DNA from: Adlercreutzia sp. ZJ304
Lineage (GTDB): Bacteria; Actinomycetota; Coriobacteriia; Coriobacteriales; Eggerthellaceae
Assembly: GCF_011039075.1 (NCBI RefSeq)
Contig: NZ_JAAKEG010000001.1
Location: 62,001 to 126,000 of the forward strand
Length of the DNA stretch: 64,000 bases
Reading direction: 5' to 3'
Shown in pieces: positions 1 to 7,716 of the stretch (position 1 is its first letter; each line of letters begins with the position of its first letter). Below the pieces are notes generated by a model. The model was not told where the DNA came from, ran no database searches, and worked only from the letters and a program-made list of their open reading frames with translations. The translations under genes and the position numbers were made by a program.

Positions 1-543
1 AACACCAGCGGATATGAAACAGTGGATGCTATACGTGCTAACAGCGGTTATGTAGATGTGTATTTAACAGATTATAAGTATGCAGATTCTAATCTTGCGG
101 CTTCACTTTCTGGGGTAGCCGATTACGCAGATGTTGCGGCGGCGGCAATTGGGGCAATGATAGATCAGGTGGGGGCTCCTACATATGACGAATTTGGGGG
201 CGTTCAGCGGATGGTGTCTGGAGTTGTGGTGCGTCACTTGGTGTTGCCCGGTCATGTAGATGAGTCGATTGAGGCTGTCCGGCGTGTTCATGAGGAATTT
301 GGAGATAGCGTGCGACTGTCGATAATGAATCAGTACACTCCCGTATTGCCCCGCTTGGCGCAGCAAGGAAACAGTAGGGCTGCTGCATGTTTGCGGCGTT
401 TTCCAGAACTTGCTAGATGCGTGAGCGATAGTGAATATGAGGCGGTACTAGATTTCGCTGATACAATAGGAATTGAAGATTATTTTTGGCAACAAGGTGT
501 TGCTGCTAGCGAAAGTTTTATTCCCGATTTTTGTTGCGATTAG
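1..543 (+). CDS. Radical SAM protein, PflX/COG1313-like, C-terminal part
   Basis: The frame is open from the first base and ends at a TAG, so the 5' part, including any radical-SAM CxxxCxxC motif, lies outside the window. The visible 180 residues carry patterns typical of the C-terminal half of COG1313 (PflX-like) radical SAM proteins: NTSGYET at the left edge, VDVYLTDYKYAD, a VVVRHLVLPGH block near the middle, and LSIMNQYTPV. These proteins resemble pyruvate formate-lyase activating enzymes, but their substrate is generally unknown. A GTG at 22 could be mistaken for the start, but family-like sequence continues upstream of it. About 210 bases without a gene follow. Confidence 0.8.
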   Translation, partial: NTSGYETVDAIRANSGYVDVYLTDYKYADSNLAASLSGVADYADVAAAAIGAMIDQVGAPTYDEFGGVQRMVSGVVVRHLVLPGHVDESIEAVRRVHEEFGDSVRLSIMNQYTPVLPRLAQQGNSRAAACLRRFPELARCVSDSEYEAVLDFADTIGIEDYFWQQGVAASESFIPDFCCD

Positions 544-757
544 AGCTATTCTGCGTTGATTTGGTAAAAGCCAAATGTGTGTTTAATACAGAAAACCTGC
601 ACTCAATTGACTTAAAAAATACACATACGCTGGTATTTTGTGAAGAAAATGTTGCAAACCTGTAGTTGAATTGTAGGAATGTTGGTTCTGAAGGCAATGA
701 AAGGCAATTGCAAGGTAGCCTTATTTGCGCAATTGTAGGCGAGGTTAGGATATCTAT

Positions 758-1330
758 TTGTATTTAATGAAAAGGGTTAGGTCCCAATTCATAACGTTTT
801 GCATTCTTCTAGCGCTTCTTCTTACTACTATGTTATATGTGTCTCAGTGGGCGGAATCTCCTCTTGTGCAGTTGGCGTTTGCCGATCCTGTTGCTGCAGC
901 GGACGATAAAGCCAGCGGCGAAAATACGCTAGGAAATATGGTTGGAAGTCAGATTAATGGTGTTGCCGAGACTGCTAAGGTAGAGGCTTTGGTGTCTGTG
1001 GCTGAAAACAATATTGGTGCAAGATATGTGCGCGGCGGGCGCACGCCTTCTGGTTTCGATTGTTCTGGTCTTGTGCAATATTGCGCTGGCGAAGCGTTAG
1101 GGATTGAGCTTCCGCGCACCAGTTATTCTCAGGCACAATATGGAATAGATGTGCCAATGGATCAACTGCAGCGTGGAGACATTTTGTTTTGGGGTTCGCG
1201 CGGCGGTGCGCATCATGTAGGTATTTATGTGGGCGACAACACTTATATACATGCTGCCGGCAGAGGGGAAGGTGTATGTTATTCCACTTTTGATACCTAT
1301 AAGCCATCGTTTGCTAAGCGAATAATATAG
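758..1330 (+). CDS. Secreted NlpC/P60 family cell-wall hydrolase
   Basis: The product is about 190 residues. A short basic N-terminus is followed by a hydrophobic segment (about residues 9-29) acting as signal peptide or anchor, then a linker and a C-terminal NlpC/P60 domain from about residue 77. The catalytic Cys sits in FDCSG (residue 102 from the TTG start), the His in AHHVGIYVG (about 152-153), and the third polar site in HAAGRG. NlpC/P60 enzymes cleave peptidoglycan stem peptides outside the membrane. The TTG at 758 has AGGA at a good distance; an ATG at 767 is the alternative and would remove three residues. The domain is close to minimal length, with no SH3 or coiled-coil module, so the exact cut site cannot be told. 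It appears monocistronic. Confidence 0.88.
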   Translation: MYLMKRVRSQFITFCILLALLLTTMLYVSQWAESPLVQLAFADPVAAADDKASGENTLGNMVGSQINGVAETAKVEALVSVAENNIGARYVRGGRTPSGFDCSGLVQYCAGEALGIELPRTSYSQAQYGIDVPMDQLQRGDILFWGSRGGAHHVGIYVGDNTYIHAAGRGEGVCYSTFDTYKPSFAKRII

Positions 1331-1407
1331 GCGCAGGCTATAGGCGCAGGCGCATTTTAGAGATTTTAGAGATTTCGAAAATTTCTACCGACGAATACTA
1401 AGTGTTG

Positions 1408-1436
1408 TTATCAGTTTCGATTATGTAGGCTATAAT
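1408..1436 (+). promoter_or_regulatory. Probable promoter of tRNA-Thr
   Basis: A perfect TATAAT lies at 1431-1436, thirteen bases before the tRNA-Thr gene. A weak -35 (TTATCA, 1408-1413) is 17 bases upstream. The -10 and its position are clear; the -35 is marginal. Confidence 0.6.
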
Positions 1437-1448
1437 ACAACCTTGTTT

Positions 1449-1523
1449 GCCAGCGTGGCTCAACGGTAGAGCAACTGATTTGTAATCAGTGGGTTGCGGG
1501 TTCGATTCCTGTCGCTGGCTCCA
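1449..1523 (+). tRNA. tRNA-Thr (anticodon TGT)
   Basis: Acceptor arms GCCAGCG and CGCTGGC pair fully and enclose a D-arm with GGCTCAACGGTAGAGC, an anticodon stem ACTGA/TCAGT with loop TTTGTAA, and a T-arm with GTTCGATTC. The anticodon is TGT, reading ACA and related Thr codons. The CCA end is encoded. The gene is followed at once by a strong hairpin. Confidence 0.96.
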
Positions 1524-1532
1524 GAATTTATC

Positions 1533-1570
1533 GCAGGTCAAGTGAGATTTCTTGCTTGACCTGCTTTGCT
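1533..1570 (+). terminator. Terminator after tRNA-Thr
   Basis: A perfect 10-bp inverted repeat (GCAGGTCAAG at 1533-1542 and CTTGACCTGC at 1555-1564) with a 12-base loop starts ten bases after the tRNA and is followed by a T-rich tail. It probably ends the single-tRNA transcript. Confidence 0.75.
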
Positions 1571-1597
1571 TCTGATATTTGCGCAACCTGTTCAAAT

Positions 1598-1738
1598 CTG
1601 CAGATTGCTGCGATATTCACCTATGAATCCGGCGAAGAAATTGCAGTCACATTTCCCGATCTAGACGTAGCTACCAGCGGATAGACAAACGAAGATGCTC
1701 TGCTTTCGGCACGTGAGCTTCTAGGATGTGTGATATAG
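1598..1738 (+). pseudogene. HicB-type antitoxin remnant, N-terminal half
   Basis: Translation in one frame gives IAAIFTYESGEEIAVTFPDL followed by DVATSG, which matches the N-terminal partial RNase H-fold of HicB antitoxins. The frame meets TAG at 1682-1684, resumes as TNEDALLSARELLGCVI and ends at a second TAG at 1736. No start codon or ribosome site precedes it. The last 52 bases are repeated at 2333-2384, where the C-terminal half of the same family continues. No HicA-like toxin is visible nearby, so this reads as a broken toxin-antitoxin gene. Confidence 0.72.
1686..1737 (+). repeat. 52-bp direct repeat, copy 1 (inside hicB remnant)
   Basis: This stretch recurs at 2333-2384 with one mismatch (T at 1713 against C in copy 2), an offset of 647 bases. 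It encodes the same NEDALLSARELLGCVI segment in both places, so the duplication lies inside the coding sequence of the former antitoxin. Confidence 0.92.
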
Positions 1739-1848
1739 GCAGAAAGGTGTGTCTGTTTTAGTCGATTGCATATGGATAGGGCGCGCTGTTGTGGAACTCT
1801 GACCAAACCAGACCGTGTGTTGCCTTCGTCACTTTTTAGGCGAAAAGT

Positions 1849-1999
1849 GGTCAAAACTTTCGACTTTCCACGGTCCTGAACACAAAACCCTGCCTGCTAA
1901 GGCATCAAAAAAGCGTCAAATTTTCTGTTTGCCCAGTGTTCTCCACAATTCAAGTTAGCCATGTAGCGCTATGACCATGGAAAGTCGGAAGTTTTGACC
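1849..1999. repeat. Imperfect 27-bp inverted repeat, MITE-like
   Basis: Arms at 1849-1875 and 1973-1999 are reverse complements with two mismatches and enclose a 97-base spacer without coding potential. The structure lies between the two HicB fragments. It may be a small non-autonomous element or the remains of a larger insertion, since the rest of 1738-2332 shows no convincing gene. No flanking short target duplication was found next to the arms themselves. Confidence 0.6.
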
Positions 2000-2325
2000 A
2001 TTTTTCTAACTTTTTTGAACTAGTATGTGGATGAGTTGAATCGTAATCTAGCGTCAACTTTGAGAGAGTTTACCCAAAAGCCATCCAACAAACACTTTAG
2101 GCTATCTTGCGGAGGTATCGCTTTTCCTAACACTATAGCCTCCGCACAAGGTGCATCTCCACCTCTGCCTTCTTGCTTTAGTGAATTTGTTCTTTGACAT
2201 TTTGCTGCCGCAAATGCTGCATTTTGAGACAGACACAGCTCACCCCTGTTTATAACTGATTTTTTCTTAGAAAAAGCTTGCCTGAACAGGGATGTCAAGT
2301 GAGAATCCTACACACTTTTCTGCCT

Positions 2326-2502
2326 ATATGCCCAAACGAAGATGCTCTGCTTTCGGCACGCGAGCTTCTAGGATGTGTGATATACGGATTGGAAGAAGAT
2401 GGCGAGGATATTCCCGAACCTACGCCTTTAGAGGCTGTGGAAATAGAAGCCAATGATATACGGAAGCTTGATGCCCTGATCGCCTCTTACGTATTATCTT
2501 AG
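2326..2502 (+). pseudogene. HicB-type antitoxin remnant, C-terminal half
   Basis: The frame reads NEDALLSARELLGCVIYGLE, then an acidic EDGEDIPEPTPLEAVEIE stretch, and ends with LDALIASYVLS. This is the usual continuation of a HicB N-terminal domain (an EALxxAREAL helix, then an acidic region with P-x-P). Its first 52 bases duplicate 1686-1737. Joining the two pieces at the repeat would give an almost complete antitoxin of about 85-90 residues, apart from the TAG in the first copy. A preceding ATG could allow a 74-residue product, but that would lack the family's N-terminal half. Confidence 0.68.
2333..2384 (+). repeat. 52-bp direct repeat, copy 2
   Basis: Second copy of the segment at 1686-1737, with one mismatch. 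The two copies bracket about 595 bases of non-coding sequence holding the inverted repeat at 1849-1999. Confidence 0.92.
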
Positions 2503-2525
2503 GATTGAAGATAGGGAGATTTCGT

Positions 2526-2702
2526 CTAAGCCATAGCCGTTTTCTTGGGTTGTCCTGCACTTCGAGAGGTGGAAAGACTCTTGTTAATCGACTTTGTAGT
2601 GGTGTAGGTGTGACGACCGTTTCTAAAGCCATCTAATAGCCCCGAATCGAGCATGTGCGTGACGCGTCCGGCACTGACGCCTATAACCCGCAAATTGCGA
2701 CC
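2526..2702 (-). pseudogene. Excisionase-like HTH protein fragment
   Basis: The reverse strand reads VIGVSAGRVTHMLDSGLLDG and then FRNGRHTYTTTKSINKSL, ending in a basic AGQPKK tail. This is the usual pattern of short excisionase/MerR-like winged-helix proteins (helix-turn-helix, glycine turn, wing). Stop codons lie just upstream, and the first helix that normally precedes GVS is missing, so the gene looks truncated at its 5' end. A related, more decayed copy of the same stretch occurs near 4790-4826 on the same strand. A 60-residue product remains possible but would be an incomplete domain. Confidence 0.5.
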
Positions 2703-2725
2703 CCTCGCCAATCAGGAATCTTAAG

Positions 2726-3316
2726 CTATTCAGAAGGTTGGAGAAGGTTATTTTTTCCCGTATCTGACACGGCATTTAAACAGGAAAAAGCTAAAGTACG
2801 TGCCAACGGTACCAATTCTTCAATGGGCAAGGTCTGCTTGTCTTCATACCAATGACTATAGAAGCCAAGAAGTCCGCTTGTAACGAACTTAGATACATAA
2901 GGAAGCTCTTGAGGATTCACCTTTTCTTCCAAGGTGTTTGCAAGGAGCGGCATGAGTACGCTTTTAACACGAGATGTGAAGTACGAGGTGCTTTGCTGGC
3001 TAAGGAAAAGGCCGATGAGATCCCCGTGCTTCACATAGGCATTCATGACAAGATCTACGAGATCAGCATTTTTGCCTGAGTCAAGTGCATTTTGTGCGGT
3101 GGATACCATAGTCTCAATAAGGTTGTCCTCAACAGCGCGTTTTAAATCACCAACATTGTCGAAATACTCATAGAAAGTAGATCGGTTGACGGCAGCTTGT
3201 TCTATGACAGCGCTTGCCGTGATCGGATTCTCTGAATCTGTTTTCAAAAGGGTGATGTAGGCATCCATTAACCTTTGTTTTGTTCGGGCTCTTTTTTCAG
3301 GATTAGGTTTTGCCAT
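2726..3316 (-). CDS. TetR/AcrR family transcriptional regulator
   Basis: A 196-residue protein with an N-terminal TetR helix-turn-helix: basic KPNPEKRARTKQRLMDAY, then ITASAVIEQAAVNRSTFYEY with the characteristic STFYEYF recognition helix, followed by a helical ligand/dimer domain of usual length. The ATG at 3316 is preceded by GGAGAG six bases upstream; an in-frame ATG at 3337 lacks such a site. The gene is divergent from the HXXEE genes that begin at 3437, so it most likely controls them and itself. A palindrome (3393-3407) in the intergenic stretch is a candidate operator. The ligand is unknown. Confidence 0.9.
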   Translation of the reverse strand: MAKPNPEKRARTKQRLMDAYITLLKTDSENPITASAVIEQAAVNRSTFYEYFDNVGDLKRAVEDNLIETMVSTAQNALDSGKNADLVDLVMNAYVKHGDLIGLFLSQQSTSYFTSRVKSVLMPLLANTLEEKVNPQELPYVSKFVTSGLLGFYSHWYEDKQTLPIEELVPLARTLAFSCLNAVSDTGKNNLLQPSE

Positions 3317-3392
3317 CTGCTCTCCAAAAACCGACATTCTATTGGTTTTTGCTGGTTGATGAATCAGAAGAACCGGCGCATCATATAATCAA

Positions 3393-3407
3393 CCAACACG
3401 ATGTTGG
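3393..3407. promoter_or_regulatory. Candidate TetR operator palindrome
   Basis: CCAACA-CGA-TGTTGG is a perfect 6+3+6 palindrome between the divergent TetR gene (start 3316) and the first HXXEE gene (start 3437). Position and symmetry fit a TetR dimer site; binding is inferred only. Confidence 0.5.
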
Positions 3408-3436
3408 ATTATAGAACATCTTATAAGGAGTCCGCC

Positions 3437-3868
3437 ATGCGAATGTGGATCGCAAAATACAATATTGAAGTGCTTACCTTTATTGCAGTCACCTTTATCG
3501 TTTGCGTTGCTGTATTCATGCCAACGTTGAGCATCATTCAGAAGTTCATCATCGGATTCTTGTGGCTTTTCACTATGCATGAGTGGGAGGAAGGGAAATT
3601 CCCCGGAGGATTCCTGAACCTCATAGGAGACAATCTTTTGAAGATTAAGGTGACTGATGAGTTGGCAGGACTATCCCGAATCCCTACCATGTGCCTCATC
3701 TTGGGATTTACTATCATCCCGTTCTTTTTCGACACCGCGTGGTGGCTCGTTATGCTTCCCGTATGTCTTTCCATCATGGAAGGCATCGTCCATATGATAT
3801 CCTGTTTCGCCAGTTTCCCAAGATCATGCGTGGTCGTATGCTTGCGCTGATCCGTGGCGAAGCATAGG
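3437..3868 (+). pseudogene. HXXEE-domain membrane protein, internally deleted and frameshifted
   Basis: The ATG at 3437 follows AAGGAG. The N-terminal 115 or so residues match the intact neighbour at 3883-4503: hydrophobic segments, the HEWEEGKFPGGF motif (His 48, Glu 51-52), and a second hydrophobic block ending in SIMEGIVHMI. The frame then leaves the family pattern and stops at 3850. In another frame, 3799-3868 encodes DILFRQFPKIMRGRMLALIR ending GEA, which resembles the neighbour's end (FPKIAKRARAYVLGKKS). About 60 residues (roughly 180 bases plus a frame change) seem to have been lost. A 137-residue product could still be made, but it lacks the last membrane segments. Confidence 0.7.
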
Positions 3869-3882
3869 TTGGGAGTGCAATC

Positions 3883-4503
3883 ATGACTTGGTGGGATCGT
3901 AGCAACATCTATATCCTCACTTTTGGTGGTATAGCTGTTCTTATCTACATGATCATCAATTGGGCTGCGCTCACGCCCTTACAGATCGCCCTTTCATTTT
4001 TCATATTCGGAATCACTTTGCATGAATGGGAAGAGACGAGGTTTCCTGGAGGCTTCTACAAGCTGATGACAGGAATGATTGGTGTCAACAATTCAGATCA
4101 AGCAAAGATAGAGTGTTCCCATGGGTGTGTGGTTATCGCCATTGTGTTTTTCGCATACATACCGTTTTTCTTCAACGGAGTCCATTGGCTTGCGCTGGTC
4201 CCAGCAATCCTCGGGATATTTGAATCATTCATACATATTGTTGGAATCAAGATCCACCATTTGAAGCATTTCTATTCTCCTGGAATGCTTACCGCATTGT
4301 TATTCTTATTGCCTCCTTCTATTTTCATCATCGTCTATGCAGCTCCAGGAGTAGGCTGGGAATGGGTGCTGACATTTGTTTATTATTTCGCAGTGTTTTT
4401 CTGCATGGAACTCGCCGTTTGGGGTGTCTTTGGCATAAAGCCGAAGGATTTTCCGAAAATTGCCAAGCGTGCTCGTGCTTATGTTCTTGGTAAGAAAAGT
4501 TAG
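3883..4503 (+). CDS. HXXEE-domain membrane protein
   Basis: A 206-residue protein of about five or six hydrophobic segments with the family motif HEWEETRFPGGF (His 47, Glu 50-51), where the His and acidic residues probably bind metal. The function of HXXEE proteins is unknown. GGGAG sits seven bases before the ATG. It lies 14 bases after the damaged paralogue and is presumably co-transcribed with it from the promoter facing the TetR gene. TetR control suggests a response to a small molecule, perhaps a transport or detoxification role; that is inference. Confidence 0.82.
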   Translation: MTWWDRSNIYILTFGGIAVLIYMIINWAALTPLQIALSFFIFGITLHEWEETRFPGGFYKLMTGMIGVNNSDQAKIECSHGCVVIAIVFFAYIPFFFNGVHWLALVPAILGIFESFIHIVGIKIHHLKHFYSPGMLTALLFLLPPSIFIIVYAAPGVGWEWVLTFVYYFAVFFCMELAVWGVFGIKPKDFPKIAKRARAYVLGKKS

Positions 4504-4920
4504 AGGCATATCAAGCTAATTTTTATAGTGCTTTGATTCGGAAGTCGCCCGAACAAGGAAATCATTGCAGCGCGTCAAGTATTTGAGACTCTTCGAGAGG
4601 ATTTTTGTCTGCTTCTTGGGTTTGAGATGAGTCTCTGCATCTTGTTCCATTGCTTCATCGTTCTCGCTTCAAAGAATACATATCCATCAGAGTTCGTAGC
4701 AACCGTGACCAAAAGCCTCATCGTGGGTGATATGCATTGCAAGCAAGGTAGGATATTGCCGCTTGTGGATAGGATAGTGGCTGCGCATGGCGCGAGCATG
4801 TGCATGACGTGTTCGGCACCAACCCTATATCCCTACTTTCGGGTTTTTTCTTGACTGTGTCGAAGCGCTAGGCTAATATACAAACATATATTCGTTAGAA
4901 CAAATGTTTGTGGTGGTCGT
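4504..4920. other. Gene-poor gap with decayed HTH remnant
   Basis: No convincing gene. On the reverse strand near 4790-4826 the bases align with the HTH fragment at 2647-2690 (shared CGAGCATGTGC-TGACG core, several mismatches) and translate as VGAEHVMHML against VSAGRVTHML there. The rest of the reverse frame does not hold the domain. A promoter for the gene at 4921 may lie in the AT-rich stretch around 4870-4905. Confidence 0.45.
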
Positions 4921-6297
4921 ATGGATGTTGTGCAGAAGCTTCAGGTATTGGCGGATGCCGCTAAGTATGATGTTGCATGCACATCTTCTGGCGTAAATCG
5001 TTCGGGAAAAAGGGGGCAGCTTGGTTCTACTAGCAATGCGGGGTGCTGTCATAGTTTTACTCCAGATGGGCGCTGCGTAACATTACTAAAAGTGCTTATG
5101 ACAAATGTATGTATATACGACTGTGCTTACTGCGTGAACCGTTCAAGCAATGCTGAAATACAGCGTGTATGTTTTACCCCGCGTGAATTGGCTGACTTAA
5201 CTATAGGCTTCTATAGGCGCAACTATATAGAAGGGCTTTTTGTAAGTAGCGGGGTTATAAAAAGCCCAGACGATACAACTGAATTAATGCTGCGCACGTT
5301 GCGCATTTTGCGTGAAGAATACAAATTTCGCGGTTATATACACGCGAAGGCTGTCCCCGGAACTTCACCAGAACTCCTAAATCGTTTGGGCCTTTTGGCT
5401 GATAGGCTTTCAGTTAATATGGAGCTTCCGTCTGAGCAAAGCTTGCGTCTTTTGTGCCCGCAGAAAAGCAAGACTGACATTCTTTTGCCTATGCGACAAA
5501 TATCGGAATTCATTGCAGAAGATAGCGAATCGCGCGCTATGGTTCGGAAAAGTAAAACCGTTTATATGTCTACCTCAAGACCCAAACAAGCTACACGTGC
5601 ATTTGCTCCTGCTGGGCAATCTACTCAAATGATAATTGGCGCTACCCCCGAGAGCGATTATCAAATACTTAACCTTGCGGCTTCGCTGTACAAGAAAATG
5701 CAGTTGAAACGAGTTTTCTTTAGTGCGTATTTGCCAGTGGTGCAAGATGTTCGCTTGCCTTCAAACGATGCAGTGCAGCTCAATCGCGAACATAGACTGT
5801 ATCAGGCAGATTGGCTTTTACGTTTTTATGGTTTTCATGTAGACGAAATAATAGATGAGCAGAATCCGTTTTTGGAAGAGGGGGTAGATCCTAAAGCAAA
5901 TTGGGCATTGAATCATCTAGATCATTTTCCCGTAGAGGTGAATACGTGCGAACAAGAGATGCTTTTGCGTGTGCCGGGCATAGGTGTTAGAGGTGCAAAA
6001 CTGATAATGCGGGCTAGACGTCAAAGTACTCTTGGGGAATACGAATTGCGAAAGCTGGGCATTGCGTTTAATAGGGCACGCTACTTTATAACTTGCAATG
6101 GTACTTATTGCGGGCAAGGGTATGAATATAGTAGAGATTCACTTTTGGCTGCGCTGCAAAAACCTATAGAAGGCGGTCGCCACGGCAGACGCGCTGACCG
6201 TGCAATTAAAGGACAGATGAGTTTATTTGAGTCTTTAGCAGAAGTTACAGCGCTTCCCGAGAATAATACGCAAGCACTTATGGGGGCTTCTGCATGA
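4921..6297 (+). CDS. Putative DNA modification/repair radical SAM protein (TIGR03916-like)
   Basis: A 458-residue protein. After a conserved N-terminal block (SGVNRSGKRG, then GCCHSFTPDGRC), the radical-SAM cluster motif CIYDCAYC places the [4Fe-4S] ligands at Cys 64, 68 and 71. A helix-hairpin-helix (LLRVPGIGVRGAKLIMRAR) near residue 350 fits DNA contact. This architecture matches the family linked to uracil-DNA glycosylases and named a putative DNA modification/repair protein (TIGR03916). It overlaps the next gene by ATGA, and that gene is the family's usual partner. Start: ATG at 4921; no strong Shine-Dalgarno is visible before it. Its biochemical reaction is not established. Confidence 0.9.
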   Translation: MDVVQKLQVLADAAKYDVACTSSGVNRSGKRGQLGSTSNAGCCHSFTPDGRCVTLLKVLMTNVCIYDCAYCVNRSSNAEIQRVCFTPRELADLTIGFYRRNYIEGLFVSSGVIKSPDDTTELMLRTLRILREEYKFRGYIHAKAVPGTSPELLNRLGLLADRLSVNMELPSEQSLRLLCPQKSKTDILLPMRQISEFIAEDSESRAMVRKSKTVYMSTSRPKQATRAFAPAGQSTQMIIGATPESDYQILNLAASLYKKMQLKRVFFSAYLPVVQDVRLPSNDAVQLNREHRLYQADWLLRFYGFHVDEIIDEQNPFLEEGVDPKANWALNHLDHFPVEVNTCEQEMLLRVPGIGVRGAKLIMRARRQSTLGEYELRKLGIAFNRARYFITCNGTYCGQGYEYSRDSLLAALQKPIEGGRHGRRADRAIKGQMSLFESLAEVTALPENNTQALMGASA

Positions 6298-7127
6298 GTG
6301 AAGTATGTTCATCTACTGTGGAAGTTTTTGATGATGTTGCCTATGTATATGACGGCACGTTAGAGGGTTTGCTGTCTTCTGTGTTTGAGGCTTATATTAA
6401 TAAGGAAGACCCAGCAGATGTAGTGCCAGCTGGGCTCATTCAGCTAAGATTAGCTCAGCGTATATTCTCGGTTTCTACAAATTGGGAATATGCTGAAAGA
6501 GTTCGACGTGGCATAATTCGCAAATGTGGTAGGCGGACGTTTTTCCAAATTGCTAAAGCGTCGGTATCATCTAGGGCAGATGCTGGTGTATCGATATATA
6601 GATTTATTCGCTATGCGATGGACAAACATAAGGGGCGAAGCCAAGCTATATCTAACATATCGCATCCGGCGGTATCGCATTTGTTTGAAATAACTCGCAG
6701 CGTAGATAACGAATGCGAACACATAAGGCAATTTGCTCGCTTTGAACATTTGAAAGATGATGGTGTACAGGTATGGTTTGCAAAAGTTAATCCAAAAGAT
6801 TCTGTTGTGCCGTTAGTGCTAGGTCACTTTGTAGAACGTTTCAATGTGCAGCCATTTATTATATTTGACGAGGTTCATGGTGTGGCAGGTGTATGGGACG
6901 GTATCAAGAAGCGCCTTGTTCAAACAGACAGTGCCGATATATTGTCTGTTATGCCAATGCGTTCGGCGACAGAAATAGATATGCAAGAAGCGTGGCGTAC
7001 TTTTTATAGGTCGGTTTCCATAGATTCTAGATATAATCCCGAATTGCGCAGGCATTTTATGCCTATGCGTTTTTGGAGGAATATAACCGAAATGCAAATT
7101 GACGAAACAGGATTAAAGAAAATATAA
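6294..7127 (+). CDS. TIGR03915-family probable DNA metabolism protein (DUF4130)
   Basis: A 277-residue protein opening with VYDGTLEGLLSSVFEAY, the signature of the DUF4130 / TIGR03915 proteins that accompany the radical SAM protein encoded just upstream. In some genomes this domain is fused to a uracil-DNA-glycosylase-like domain; here it is stand-alone, and no UDG domain follows in the 277 residues. The start overlaps the stop of the preceding gene by four bases, so the two are translationally coupled. The function is unknown beyond a proposed role in nucleic acid repair or modification. Confidence 0.87.
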   Translation: MSEVCSSTVEVFDDVAYVYDGTLEGLLSSVFEAYINKEDPADVVPAGLIQLRLAQRIFSVSTNWEYAERVRRGIIRKCGRRTFFQIAKASVSSRADAGVSIYRFIRYAMDKHKGRSQAISNISHPAVSHLFEITRSVDNECEHIRQFARFEHLKDDGVQVWFAKVNPKDSVVPLVLGHFVERFNVQPFIIFDEVHGVAGVWDGIKKRLVQTDSADILSVMPMRSATEIDMQEAWRTFYRSVSIDSRYNPELRRHFMPMRFWRNITEMQIDETGLKKI

Positions 7128-7230
7128 GGTAGTAGTTATTTGCTTGATTTTGCACTTTGATAATAAGAAATAATTTGTGTTTTTAGTGGGCATGAAGCTG
7201 TTACATTTCGAAAACATTTTTATATTTATC

Positions 7231-7258
7231 TTGACTTCACCTGTGCTCGGCGTAGAAT
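7231..7258 (+). promoter_or_regulatory. Promoter of ssrA
   Basis: TTGACT (7231-7236), a 16-base spacer and TAGAAT (7253-7258) stand 15 bases before the tmRNA 5' end, a good sigma-70 type arrangement. Confidence 0.75.
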
Positions 7259-7273
7259 GCAATCCACACATCA

Positions 7274-7651
7274 GGGGCCGACTGGTTTCGACATGGTAGG
7301 TCTGAGATGAGGAGCAAGTCGTGGTCGTCTCGCCACGTTAAATAGGGGCAATGTCAAAGTTAATTGGCAAAACTAACACTTCTAAGGCTGGCTACTATAT
7401 GCCAGCTGCCATGGCTGCTTAGATTCAGCCATCCGTCGAGCCTGAAACTTCCCCGATTCAGGTAAGACGTCAGATTAGGGGAATGCTCTGTATCACGTAG
7501 TCGGTATGGGTGCAGAAAAGATTGAACCGACTAGGGAATCTGACGCTCGTCTGCGAACCGAAGATTCCCGAATATTGAACGCAGACTAAGCTTGTAGAGC
7601 CTCATTGGGGATCTAGTATGGACCGGAGTTCGATTCTCCGCGGCTCCACCA
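7274..7651 (+). ncRNA. ssrA: tmRNA (ssrA)
   Basis: The 5' end GGGGCCG ACTGGTTTCGAC and the 3' end with T-arm GTTCGATTC and CGGCTCC ACCA pair as the tRNA-like acceptor, giving a molecule of about 378 nt. The likely tag frame starts at 7366 and ends with TAG at 7420-7422, coding GKTNTSKAGYYMPAAMAA; the hydrophobic, Ala-rich end fits a degradation tag. tmRNA rescues stalled ribosomes together with SmpB, whose gene lies 2 kb downstream on the other strand. The tag start is inferred from the frame leading to the stop; the resume codon is therefore less certain than the RNA itself. Confidence 0.96.
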
Positions 7652-7716
7652 TAAGAGACAGACGCGAACACCTTCTGAACAGGGGTGTTCGCGTTTCTTT
7701 TGAGTGAGTGAGGCAT

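Noticed and set aside
2020-2298. 92-codon reverse-strand frame between the HicB pieces
   Set aside because: No recognisable protein pattern; could be residue of a lost transposase but nothing supports this.
4575-4854. Overlapping 75-codon frames on both strands
   Set aside because: No ribosome site, no recognisable domain; the only signal is a short decayed match to the HTH fragment at 2526-2702.
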